NCBI GenBank assembly: GCA_028583405.1
Contig: CM053248.1
Span: 24,354,543 to 24,418,542 of the forward strand
DNA from: Pogonophryne albipinna
Taxonomy: Eukaryota; Chordata; Actinopteri; Perciformes; Artedidraconidae
DNA: 64,000 nt
Reading direction: 5' to 3'
Shown: piece after piece, positions 1 to 12,000 of the stretch
Layout of the letters: each line of letters begins with the position of its first letter
Position numbering within the stretch: the first letter of the stretch is position 1
Program-made: the position numbers and the translations under genes
Notes under the pieces: generated by a model
What the model saw: the letters and a program-made list of their open reading frames with translations, nothing else
Told to the model about the DNA's origin: nothing
The model's database searches: none

Positions 1-1588
1 CAGGCAGCCTCACACGGAGCCAAAGCCATGCATTTTGTGGGTTTTATCTGTTAAATGTTGGCTTCATTTTAAATCATCTTTGCAAAAAGATCCACTGCTT
101 TCACAATAAAGCAAAAGTAACGCTGACCTTTGTGTTAAGATGACTTTCAGAAACACAAGTAGACAGAATGGTAATGAGACCCATTTCAGAAGTATGACTC
201 AAAAAGTGCCTGGATAAAACTGTAGTTAAATCTACAGACTGCTGAAAAGTGTTGATCCGATTGGTTTCATTGACAAGCAAAGGAACAACCTTGGAGAAAT
301 GTGTGGTTGTTTGCTGTTGGAAAAAACGTCAAGTACATAATTGATGCAATGGTGGATGAAGTACTCAAAAATAGAATACGTTAGTCCTCATGCAGCAGGG
401 TGGTTCCAGTCATTATCATATACATTACATTATGTAGTTATTATCAGCAATATATTACCATTTAAAGAGCATTTTACTGTTGCAGTTTGACAAACTATTT
501 TTATGGTATATGCATTTTTTGTAGTTTAAATATGAATCTGTTAAGTAATTGGTAACAGAGTAGTAAAAAGTAAAATATTTCCCTTTGAAATGTAGCTGAG
601 TAAAATGATGAATTAGCAGAAAAGGGAAATACTCAAGTAAATGGTACCTCAAAGTATACTGTAGTACTTGAGTACATTTGTTTCAAATAAATGCAAATGT
701 GCAAATATCTGAACAAAATATCAATGGTCAGATTGCATTGTGGGTAATGTAAGCACCAGTAATTGACTAGAAATAAGAACACTGTGTTAAAAATACACAA
801 TATCAATCAACTATCTGTAACAAAAGGCACATCGTCATCACATTTCTGAAATGCCCCTCATTGGCTCTGTCAGATGAGCAGATACTGGTAGCTGCCACAT
901 TTAGTTTTCATTTAAGAGGATAGAGAGAAAGTTAGAAAGAGGGAAAGCCTTGCCATGCTGCTTAAAGCAAGCATGCTGTTATTAAAAATAGCATGTAGTA
1001 TTAATGTCTTGTATGTATTTTCTCATAGCATATGACAGAAATTGAAATCATGAACCAAGGCCGTCAACATTCTGACAAATGAGTTTCAACATAATTATCA
1101 ACACATTCATCAGATGGGAACGAGACAGCGGTTCATTAGCTGCTTACATTTGCTTCATGATCATGCTTTTTAACCGTTTACAACATACATACTAAAAAGT
1201 CTCATGTACCCAAAATGGTACAGATTTTTAGCAATAATAATCACCCAAAAATCTATCACTTGCCATTAACGTTCCAATGACTGAGTGCTTAAGTTAAATG
1301 CACTGCCCAGTGTTGGAAAACTATCAAGCTGAGTGGGGTGACTAATCAATAAGGACAACTCTAATGCTATTACTACCTGATGGTCCATTTACTGATTTGC
1401 TCAATGAACCTGCTGGAGCATTAAGTATTTTCGGTTCAAGTTTGATTACTTCCATTGTTTGGTCAGGCCTGATTGGTTGTAGTATTATTTTTAAGTTGGA
1501 CTATCTATCTGAGAGAGGAGGTGAAGAAGGGTGAAGGGATAGACTGAGAGATAGACTGATAGTTCAGCTAGGGTGGGCTACACTTTAC
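1..1588. other. ank3 intron (3' part), with one dispersed repeat
   Basis: No coding exon seen. AT-rich intron sequence. Positions about 540-690 resemble the common fish repeat built of AAGTAC/CTTGAGTA segments (for example TACTTGAGTACATTTG). Confidence 0.6.
540..690. repeat. Fish dispersed repeat with ACTTGAGTA-type segments
   Basis: It contains AAAGTAAAATATTTCCC, GAAATACTCAAGTAAATGG and TACTTGAGTACATTTG, the recognisable core of a very common teleost repeat in reverse orientation. Related fragments lie near 23185-23345 and 50200-50300. Borders are not defined. Confidence 0.4.
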
Positions 1589-1732
1589 CATCGGACTGAT
1601 CCGGGAATACTGCGTTATCATCGGCAAAGCAGCGTGTGCCTGAAATGTTACCGTAGTCAAATATGGGCCCTTCCAGCAAAGTCACAATATCCAACCGATT
1701 GATCTTAGTCAGCACCGCAGTTAAAGCATCCG
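1589..1732 (-). CDS. ank3: ank3 exon: death domain end and start of C-terminal tail
   Basis: A 144-nt exon, phase 1 at both ends, encoding DALTAVLTKINRLDIVTLLE then GPIFDYGNISGTRCFADD and NAVFPDQSDG. Acceptor CCCTAG, donor GTAAAG. It is the last coding exon I can place; the rest of the regulatory tail and the 3' UTR must lie left of the window. Confidence 0.97.
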
Positions 1733-1927
1733 CTAGGGAGGAGAGAGACGGAGAAATAGCATTCACAGTCATGTTGTGATACTATAAAAAAGTAATATTG
1801 CCAGCTATATTGATTAATTGTTTTCATAATGTAGCAACCAATATGTATTCTCATTTACGAGAAAAACTAGATATAACCTTGAATGGCAATAGCATTTTTC
1901 TGTGTCACACGAACAATCACTGCTTAC

Positions 1928-2059
1928 TTGTGGCGTTTTTACCGTCCCTGTACACCCATTTCTTAAGGAGCATGAAGCTCTGTGCTGTCAGGGAGTTGGG
2001 GTTCTCCACTCTGATAAAGTTGATCTCATCCACAGAGAAATCCATCTCCCTGGCCAGCT
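1928..2059 (-). CDS. ank3: ank3 exon: death domain core
   Basis: A 132-nt exon, phase 1 at both ends, encoding [20 protein letters not shown] through VYRDGKNAT. Acceptor TTACAG, donor GTAAGC. It matches the mammalian death domain (ELARELNFSVDEINQIRVEN); the NPNSL...FMLLKKW helix is intact. Confidence 0.97.
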
Positions 2060-3565
2060 CTGTAACAACACAAACACCAGAAATAAACATTTTTTTACGA
2101 GAAAGTCAAACCATGCAAATGCCATAATTTGTTGATCAATGGGTCGACATTACATGAATCTAATTTCCAATTCCTGCTCCTCGGATAGCCTTATTTCCGG
2201 AAATGATATCAGTTTTTCATTGACACATGCCACACCCTTTTACCAAGTTTGGCCAGTGGTTTTCAATAATTCTGCTGACTAACAAACCGACCAACCAAGC
2301 CAAGGTTATAAAAACTTCTGCACTGTGATTTAGTCACTATCTGACAGAATCACAAATCATCTTTGCAAAAGGGTACAAAAATTCCTCCACACATGCAGAT
2401 ACTTTAGAAAACAGAGAGTTATCTGATGACAAGCTGCGGACTGAAACATCACGTGTGAGGTAAACAAGTTGCTGCCAAAGGGATTTACACAGGGTTACGT
2501 GTATAGCAATGCAGAAAGACAGAAATGATATATAGCAAGAAAAGATATATGGAGAGCAAGGCTTTCTAAATTATATTTCAGATATGCAGTAATTATAATC
2601 CCCCTTCCAACTGATCTGTTTTCATGTAACAAATAAACGTGATTGCTTATGAAACATAGGGGCTGGACATATTTTTATCGGATGAAAAAATATCAATACT
2701 TGTGTGGATACGTACATATATTTATATTGCCAAACACTGTGCCAAAACCAAATGAAGGCTTCTCGTACAGACAAGCATAAGGGCTATAAATATTAAACTG
2801 CGAGAACATTATGTTCAGCAGATCGTTCACTGCTGCTCTGCAACAGGAACACATTAAATATGGATTAGGTTCCACTCACTCAGTCACTGCATCGGACAGA
2901 CAGTCACACAACTATTCCCACTCATACGCAGTACAGATGACGCCCATGTACACACGACTGCTGTGCACACACACGGTGACGCCCACTCATCCACACACAT
3001 GCAGGCAGGCGTGGGGGAGTGCTGCAGTGCAGGTGGTCAAGCTGGGACTAAACTGCAGAGGCCACACCCTATATAGCTGCTCATAAACAAAATCATCCTA
3101 CTATGGCTCTTACAGATTTCAACACAAAGATACATGACATGGAAGGACATCAATTCATTGCTATAATATATTTTCCCTTGTAAAAAGTGAAACGTAATAA
3201 AAATGAAAATGTATTAACTCACTTATTTGCTTGTGTGATGATGCTTAGTTTTCAAAATTCAGTCGAATTCAAACTGAGTTTTGACTATTTGTACTACTTT
3301 CATGCTCTAACGTGTTCTGACGATTATGTTTTTGACTCTAAATGCCACTGCAGTACTGCTCAGTTAAAACAGTTGTGACCACCAGATGGCAACACACACT
3401 ATAAAACTGTTAGTGTGAGAGCTGTGCACAGTCCAGCTCATTCATTTTTGACATACGTGGGTGTTCTTCAAAATTCACATGCTAATCAATATCTAATCAG
3501 TGCATGTGCTGGATGAATATTTCAGTTGTTCAATGTTGTATAAATTAACTTAATCCTATTCTTGC
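2060..3565. other. ank3 intron, no gene seen
   Basis: Intron between two death-domain exons. Short open frames lack splice support or homology. CA-rich stretches occur near 2950-3010. Confidence 0.6.
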
Positions 3566-3822
3566 TTTAGAATAGAATAGAATTGGAGGGATGAAACCCT
3601 CTTTAATGCTCACACATGCAGAGCACACAGCACACACAGTGACATTTGTTCTCTGCTTTTAACCCATCCTTGTACCAGGAGTCTACTACTAGGAGCAGTG
3701 GGCAGCTATTGTACAGCGCCCGGGGAGCAATGGGAGTGGGGGGGGAAGAGGGATGTCCGGTGCCTTGCTCAAGGGCACCCTACAGCTCCCAGTCCAAGCC
3801 CCTACTGACTGAGCCACTGCCG
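3566..3822. repeat. Fish interspersed repeat with tRNA-like and TTTAACCCATCC segments
   Basis: The region reads CTCTGCTTTTAACCCATCC..., GGAGCAGTGGGCAGC..., CGCCCGGGGAGCAATGGG..., TTGCTCAAGGGCACC..., ACTGAGCCACTGCC. These phrases recur in one widespread teleost repeat family. It ends close to the death-domain exon at 3883. Family name is not certain. Confidence 0.5.
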
Positions 3823-3882
3823 GCCTTAGTTCTGAGGTTGTTGAACATGAGGTGTGAAGAAGTGAGATGTGTGTAGACTCAC

Positions 3883-3957
3883 CAGTCCAGCTGAGTCCGA
3901 GGTGGTCGGCTACTATTGCCATGCGAAGGTCTGTTCTCTCACAGGGACTCTGAGGGC
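3883..3957 (-). CDS. ank3: ank3 exon: death domain start
   Basis: A 75-nt exon, phase 1 at both ends, encoding PQSPCERTDLRMAIVADHLG and LSWT. Acceptor GCACAG, donor GTGAGT. It begins the death domain and is typical of ankyrin-G. A dispersed repeat ends about 50 nt away on the donor side. Confidence 0.96.
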
Positions 3958-4439
3958 CTGTGCAAGGAAGCATTGAAGGGCAGGACACAACAATTAACAT
4001 GTTATATGATGTCGATAATCCCCCCCAAAACTAAATGTTGTTCTCAGTATGAGACACAAAAAATTACTACTCTAAAATGGCTACATAGAGGATCAATGAT
4101 GAAAGAAAAAAGATTGGGATTGTGAACTGAAAGTTTGTCTGTTTCAAACTGAAGACATTAATGTTGTTTAACTATAAGCACTCCTAAATACCTAGTTAAT
4201 GATTTTTTAATTTTTTTATGTGATATTCATATTAAACCCTTGTGTTGTTCACTGAACAAAAATAAAGACTAGCTTTAGCTCACCGTCCCAGGTTTCACCT
4301 CTAAGAGAGAAAAACAAAGTTTTTCTGGCCAGACTCCTCAATGTTTCAATTTGGATAATGGAGGCTAGGTGAAATAAAAAGCTTTTGGAATTTTTTTTGG
4401 ACATTTCTTTGGACATGAGAAGATCGCTACCACTCACTC
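3958..4439. other. ank3 intron between death domain and giant exon, first part
   Basis: No coding exon recognised. The open frame at 4249-4437 has no ankyrin similarity and overlaps repeat-like sequence. Confidence 0.5.
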
Positions 4440-4705
4440 TGATTTCAATACAAACTGGATCCAGAAAACTGTTAGCTTAGCTTAGCATGAAGATTTAAAA
4501 GTGGGGGAAACAGCTAGCTAGCATTGCTCTGTACAAAGGCGGAAAGCACTCTATCTACCAGTACATCGAAAGCTCATTAGTTAACACATGATATTGAATG
4601 TGTTTAATCAATACAAAAACTAAATAGTAAAAAAAGAAGCTGTGGTTTTTCATGGGGTTTGGTGTAGGATTAAGAGTATTTACCAAAAGTTTGAACTATT
4701 CCTTT
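4440..4705. repeat. Fish TTAGCTTAGC-type repeat, single arm
   Basis: It contains GTTAGCTTAGCTTAGCATG, GGGGGAAACAGCTAGCTAGC, GCTCTGTACAAAGGCGG, ACCAGTACATCGAAAGCTC and CTGTGGTTTTTCATGGGG, which is the typical body of a very common teleost repeat. Relatives in this window lie at 27386-28204, 45395-45745 and 59270-59570. Confidence 0.55.
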
Positions 4706-5929
4706 ACGTTTTACAATGGACTCTTTATAGGGGTATTTGTTTTACTTATTTTTCTTTGAATTACTACCTCACAAAAGATTGAGTATTGTACTGTAACAGT
4801 GGAGATTATCATACCATACTAACCAGAGTAGCTTTCATACTCTGCCTAAGTCAATATATATGAAATATCAAACAAACTTCTTTTTGACTAGCTCTAGTAA
4901 AGAACATCACTGAGGCAATTAAGACAATAAGAGATACGTTTAAAAGCATGAAGATCGGTGAGGCCAGAAAAGAAAAAAAAAAATTACATTTTCCCACTAA
5001 GATGTTTGACAACAAGTAGTATTAGTATGAGTAGTAAAGGTTTAAAGAGTTAAAGAGTTTTGAAACACATCACTGACAACAAACGATCTACCATCAGGCA
5101 ACATTCCCTCACACTGATAAAAACAGTTCATGGCTTCAACTTGAAATAAAAAATAATCTAGCTGCACCAACTTTTTCTACCGACTGACTACACTGTTGTG
5201 CAGCCGACAACTATTTGATAGGCAAGTTCAGCCGATGAATTGGTTTCACAGTGTTTTTAGAGAGCAAAAGTATCACAAAATGATTTCTACAAACCAGGCA
5301 AGCAGACCAAAACAAACACAAGGTCATATTTTCCCAGAAAATCTTTTTACATCTAGGGACCTAATTAATGTTGAGGGTGAAAGTGAGCGGTGTGGTGTCA
5401 TCATGTGGTGAGGTGCGAGGCTAACTTGATCTGTTGAGTGATATGAAAGTGAGAATGTGTGTGGCAGCTTATAGGACCCCACAGTGACAGAAAGGAGTAG
5501 AAATTACTCTTAACTTAGCCCCTCAAGTGTACTTTCTTGCAAACCAATACTGACAACTAAAACGAGTTGGCTGATTTTGGAATTGTAGTTCTTGTGCATC
5601 GAAGACTTCCCTATAGTCTGATGTAAAGCTCCCACACCATGAGGTAATAAATCCACCATCCTATTACGTATTCAGACAGCCCTTACCCTAACCGCTTTAA
5701 ATCATCATCAGTCAGAGAACCAGGGACAAATATTGAGTGTTGCTGATTCTGTCATCGAATCATAGCCTTTACCTCTTTGTCTAAATCAGACAGCACAGGA
5801 CACAGATAACAAGAACGACAGGAAGAAGAAGTGACAGCTACACTTACAACGTCACATCACAGGGCACCCACAACAGCTACATGCATCTCAGAGATAAAGA
5901 TAGAAGTATAACAAGTGTTTAGAAAGAGT
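4706..5929. other. ank3 intron after the giant exon, no gene seen
   Basis: AT-rich sequence with no recognised exon or repeat. Confidence 0.5.
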
Positions 5930-6030
5930 TTACAAACTAGTCTGGTTATCTGTGACAGGAGCCGTGATTGGTTGATCAACCTGATTCCCTTCCTCCTTCT
6001 GCTCTTGCTCCTTCCCAAGTGTCCGCCTAC
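5930..6030 (-). other. ank3: Open extension of the giant exon past its predicted donor
   Basis: The reading frame of the giant exon stays open for 33 more codons after the chosen donor and stops at TAA, ending ...APVTDNQTSL. If the donor is not used, a giant isoform lacking the death domain would result. A second phase-1 GT (ACTA|GTTTGT, just before the stop) is a weaker alternative donor, which would make this region coding. Confidence 0.4.
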
Positions 6031-9000
6031 TCTTCCTCCTGCTCCTCCTCATCCTCCTCTCACTGCTGGCCTGCTCAACCTCAGTTCTCACATCTCTAGC
6101 AGATGTTGTTGATGTGGTGGTGCTGGTGGAGGTGGAGGTAGAGGTAGAGGTGCGTGAAGGGCGGGAACTTCTAGAAGCTCGAGATGGTTCTGACAAGGAA
6201 GTGTTCCTGGTAGTGCTGTGGCTGCAGCTCTCTTCGTCCTCAGTGGGCAGTGTTTTCCCTTCTAACTTTCTTTCAGCCTCCTTGGCAATTGTTTGGTCCA
6301 AATGTTTTCCTGCCTGGCTATTAACCAACCTTGTTTTAACGTTTTTTGAGAACACTGCACTGTTTTTTCTCCTTGTCTCATTTGTGCTACCTATACCAGC
6401 GGTTTTTACTGAACTGCATCTGTGTTCAGTACTCAATCTGCCTGTACTTGGTTGTTTATTACTCCTGTCTGTTTTAGGATTTATATTACTAACCACAGAT
6501 TGAGTTTGAACCTTCTCCTGGGAAACAGAGGAGTTTTTTATGGATTTCATTACTGGAATTCTTGATTTAGGAATTACATTCTTAAAAGGGTCTAGTCTTT
6601 CCCTGAAATTATGAATTGAATGTTTTCTTACATGATCTTTTACTACTTGTTGACTTTGACTGCATATTTTGTGGCTAGGCGTCCATAATGGTAATCTGGA
6701 TTTGCATATCTTGCCTTTGACCTCTTTGGCTCCTGTGTTTGTTATTGCTATATTGGTATAATCCCTGCCCTCCCTGCTGTTTTCTAGCTGGCTGAAAGAT
6801 GCTTCTATCCTGCTGACCTCCAGCAGAGTTGACCCTGAAGCAGACAACAAGTTAAACGCAATACTGCCGCCCACCTGAATGATGTCTGAATGGACACAAT
6901 GGGAGTCAGGGATGTTTCTACTGGCTTTGTTGCTCCATGTTTGTGGATTGCTAATCTGTTGTGAGGGTGCAGAAGACGAATCTGCGCTTTGGTAATAAGT
7001 GTGATTTTTCCAATCCAAATGGTTGGAAGTACCTGAAGGAATTCTTTGATTAGTATAATAATCTGTGATGCCTGATGGTCTATTATTGAAATAGTTATCT
7101 GTCACACCTGATGTATCAAAAGTAGGATAATCTGTATAGTTTGAGGTTACAGAATAATAACTATCTACAGTTGTCCCTGAGGTTGTGTCATTAGAGTGAT
7201 CAAAGATGTTTGGTATTCTACAATTAGAACTGCTATTTGAAGCATTAGACGGTTTATCAGTTGACACCTTGAATCCTGTTCTAAAGGTGGAGAATGTTGG
7301 CTCCATATTGGAAGTTGAGTCTCTGCATGTGGTGTAACTGGCAGTCGGATTTGATATTTCTAGCTGGACAGTAGTAGTCTGAATGGATATTTGAGGGATT
7401 AGTAAAATATTTGTGGGATCCTGAATATTAAAGTCCCCATGTTGCAAGGAGGAATCAACCTCTGAATCCCTAACCCTGTACCTGCCCGCCGAGTAGTAAT
7501 GCTCACCAATCTGAAAAAACTGGAGCCTCTCCTCCACCATGTCCCTCTTGCTCATATCAATCGCACCACTGCGTGTCATCTCGAACATTTTCCCTTCATG
7601 GAAGGGGAATGGGTTTGGCTCGCTCGTCGGCGTACTATCGTCTGTTGGTGTTCGGGCTGGGGTAGTGTCTGGTGTTGTAGCCTGAGACTGGTCATCCACT
7701 GCCAGTCCAAAAGGCTTAGGCTCACCATTGCTTCCCTGTGTCCCTCCCATGTCAACAACTTCTTCTTCTCCACCTTTACTTGGCCAGGGGTCAAAGTCCA
7801 GCCCCTTTGTGGCAACAGTCTTAAAAGGAGAGTTAAACTCCTCTTCTAATTTATAACTGAAGTAAGTGTCTGAAAAGCCCTCCTTATCGGACTTCTTTTG
7901 TTCTTGACCGTTCACCCCATCCTTACTAACACCATCAGGTGACCCACCATTAGGGGGGGAATCATTTTTGAATGTGTCCTTTTGACATTCCTCTGGGGTT
8001 TTCTCCTCTTCAATAACTTCCAGTTTGGTTGGAGGAAAAGAGCGGTCTGTGGACCTAAATGTGTCTGTTGCCCAGACGTCTCTCCGACTGTCTGGAAGGC
8101 CAAACAGACGTAAATCTGCCTGCTCACACAGTCCATCATCCTCATCTTGAAGTTCATATCCATCCAGGGAATCTATTTCTGTCGCATCTGTGTCATGAGA
8201 AAATTCTGCAGTTGTGGCTATAGAACAGTCTGTGATTGACTGGTCATTTCCATTTTGTTCATAGTCATATTCCTCTCCTTTGCCATTAGAGCCTTTACAA
8301 CCATTGGAACCATTAGAGTCATTTGTCCCACCATTAGATTCCTTGTTGTTTCCGTTTTTGTCATTTGTTTGGGGTATTGAGGCCTTTTCTTTCTCCTTCC
8401 TCTTCTCTTCATCCTCAGCACCTTTGAAACTAAGTTTCTTACAAGGAATTGGTTGAAAGATTGACCCATCATCATCTTCCTCTTTATCATTTGATTGACT
8501 GTCATCTTCCCCTGGGGACACAGGCGAAGGAGGTTGGATACGTATTATTGGCTCTGTTAGCAAATGCTTGTCATGTTCTTCCTGTAAGTTCACCTCCATC
8601 ATTTCTGTCTCAGTATCTGAAGAGGCACATGAACCCTTCCTTTCTCCGTCTGACTTTTCTGAAGAAGAGTCCAGAGGAGGAGGGGGAGGGAACTCAATAT
8701 AAGCAATACCTTTGTCTTTTGAGACCTCTTGATGCTCATGCTCTGTCATTCGATCATACTTGCCATTAGCTTCTGTTTCTTGCTGGTTGGAATCATCAAC
8801 TACTTCCTGCTGGTTATCATTATCTTTTGATTCTTGCTCATTAGCATTTGCAAGGTCTGCTTGGGTGCTGTGAGCACTAGTTTTGCTTTCTTGTAGGGCC
8901 TCTTTAAAAGAGAAAACAACTTTGCTTTGGTTATCTTCCTCTGATTCTTCAGATACCTCCATGATAGGACTGGGTTGTCCTAGCATGAATCCCATAAAGC

Positions 9001-12000
9001 CATCAGGGCTCTTGGTCGTGAGATCATAGCTGACCTCCTCAGAGCTGGGGGTCTCTGGTGTAAGGGGGCTTTTCCCTGAGCTATCTATGAAAGATACCTG
9101 TTCTAGTGTATCATCGTCAGGGCTTATGGGGCTGAGGGCCAAATTAGATTTCTGCTTGACTGTGTAAAGTGCCCCCTTGGCTTCCCTCTCTGCCTGCCTT
9201 CCGACCTGGACACTGACATAAACAGGTAATGTTTTGATTCCTTTAAAATTATCTTTGGTTGTTGTAGTAGCGGGAGGGGTTATGACTTTCTCCAGTGTGT
9301 CTCTAGGGCTTGAAAGGTTATTCGAGTTTGAGTCTCTGGGTGCATTATCTAAAATTTCAAAAGTCCGATTTTCATCGGTTTTTATTGGGGTTGTCACAGG
9401 GCTTGTCTGTATTTTGCTTTTAGATAATGTAGGTATCTGTGAAGGTTTTGTCTGTTTCTTTGTGAGGTCATTATCCAAAGTAGAAGGCAATCTTACAGGA
9501 ATTTGGGATTCTGTCTTTTTCCTAAGGTTTTTATTCAGTATTTCTTCTGTGTCTTTTCTTAAAATCTCAGCTATCGCTTCTTTGGAAGCAGACTCAGTTT
9601 TTGTGACTTGTTGACACTTTGTAGCATCACCATTTTTCTCTAATAGTTTGGTATTATTATGGACAACAGCGGCCTGGACCTTTTGACTTTTATTGCTTTC
9701 TTTGATGTCCCGAGTAACAGCGGAAGATATATCTTTACCTTGAGTAGTTGCTTTTTGACTCTCAGTTTCACAAATCTGTCCTTGCCATGGGGGCTCTGCA
9801 ATATTTTTATTTGGTGACTTGTCTCTTGTTTGTTTTGGGGCTTTAGATGTTGGCGATTTTAAAGCAGCTTTACTGTCTGTGGCAGCACATGTGTCCTTCT
9901 CTATATCCATTGCTGGGGTTACTTCTTCTAAAGTTTCACATACTTTTGAAGTTGTTCCTCCAGTAAAAAATTGATAAACAGGAAGTTTGCTATCCTGTAG
10001 TTTCTTTACTGATGGTTTTGGCTGCACAGGAAGTTTGCTATCCTGTAGTTTCTTTACTGATGGTTTTGGCTGCACCGGGGGAGGGACTTTGGTTGGACTA
10101 GACTGAGTTTGTTTCTGAGCTTCAGATTCAAACTTCATCCTCACAGCACTGACTTTGGATGTTGATTTTACATTAGAGGGTGAAGAGGGTTCAGACTCAC
10201 TGGTTTTAGTTTGTGGTTTAATTTTATCCTCACTGCTATGTGGGAGCTTGCTTTTCTGGGGACTGCTTGGTAAGCTAGAACTTTTATTTTCTGTTGTAGT
10301 GGTACGGTCAAACATTTTCCCAACAGAAGGCTCTTTAAGTTTGCTTTTATTGAAGCCCTCCTCTGCTTTAGGTTTCTGTAGTGTTTTCTCAGGGGTACTG
10401 CAAGCTGAGCTAGGCCATGACCTGGGTTCCTTTGGCTCTCGTCTAACAGGCTTTTTCTCAGGGGACTGCAATTCATCATTGAGCTTTTCTGTTTTGTCAC
10501 GGAAAAACTGTGATACCTCACTAAGTTTTTCTTCAGCTTCCTTTACAGTTTGATCCACCCTATCCTCATAAAGAAGCTTATCCCTGCTCCTGTCATGTTT
10601 GTCCTCTGTAAATCGCATCCAAACAGCATGTTTTGGGCTGCCCTGCTCTGTGGAGTAATGAAGCACTGTCACCTTATCAAACTGAGATGGTTCATCCCGC
10701 TGCACAAATGTACCAGATATTGGGGACCCATCTTTTGAAGACTTAGAAGCAAACTCTCTTTTTGGGCTTCCATGTTGCTGACTCTCAGTACCACGGCTAC
10801 AACTCTCCTCAGAAACTTGGTGGCGTTTTTTGTCAGTCACTATTGCTGAATCCTCTGTGTCAGAGTGAGACAGTGATGATGTTTCAAGTTTCTCTGAGAG
10901 GAGCATTTTCTCAGCAAACCTATATGACTCGCCTCTGATTTCTGATAGTTCATCATCACAGTATTCTATGGAGTTCTGGCTCAATAGTTTTAGGGCTTTA
11001 TAAGAATCATCTGCTATCAACTGGGCAGAATTTGGGCGACTGTCCTCCTCCTGTGACACTGGGGTGTTGACGCGAGATGTATCTAGAAAGGAGGGCAGGG
11101 ATTCCTCAGCAGTAAGCTCCTCCTCTTCCTGTTGGGCTTCATAGTCATCCATTAGTTCCTTAATCCCATGGTCACCTTTGTAGACATAAAGCTCAGGGTG
11201 TTTCTTGGTTTCCCTGATAATAACCTCAGTCGGTTCTGCTGTGCTGTGGCCCTTTTCAATATGAACCTCAATTATCCTTTCGACTTTAGGTTTAGATTTA
11301 ATGTCTCTGTCAAGAAACCTAGGAGTCAGCTCATCACCTTTGACTGAATCCTGACTAGCCGTGTGTTCAAAAAGGCCTGCCAGATCTTTAGATGGGTCCC
11401 TACCTGACTGGAATGCTTTCATGATGTCTCTAACTGACATACCTTCTTCTATCATCTCTGCACAATCAGTCAGTTGGGGCTTATGATAGACCATTCTAGT
11501 AGTAGTAGTAATATGAGTTTCCTCTTTAAGACACACACTTTTGTTTTCTTCCGGTATTTTCATTTGTAAGGCTTTCATGGAGCTCATTGAAGCTGCATCT
11601 GGCTCTAAAGAGGGGAAAGCACATGCAGCTTCCTCAATGAGTATAGGCCCACAAGGATCATCAAGTTGTTCAAAGCCCCTCATATGGACCGCTTCAGTCC
11701 TGGTTTCAGTAACAGAGGGAGGAATGGGCAAATCTGTGAATAAAGGCTTTGGTCCTGTACTCTCTGCACTCTGAGGAGCAGAGGGTGTCTTTTCACTCCT
11801 TGTCTCAAACCCGCTGTCTGACAGGGGACTCTTATCCTGCTCGTGAGAGAGGTCCTCTGGGGACTCCAAGATAGTGTCACTCCCTTGATATGATGACTCA
11901 GAAAGTTTACTTAGGTCCTTCTCTGATGGAGACCTGAGCATGCCTGAGACAGGCGGAGGCATTTTGAGTTTGTGCTCTTGTATTGACATTGATGGTTTAA

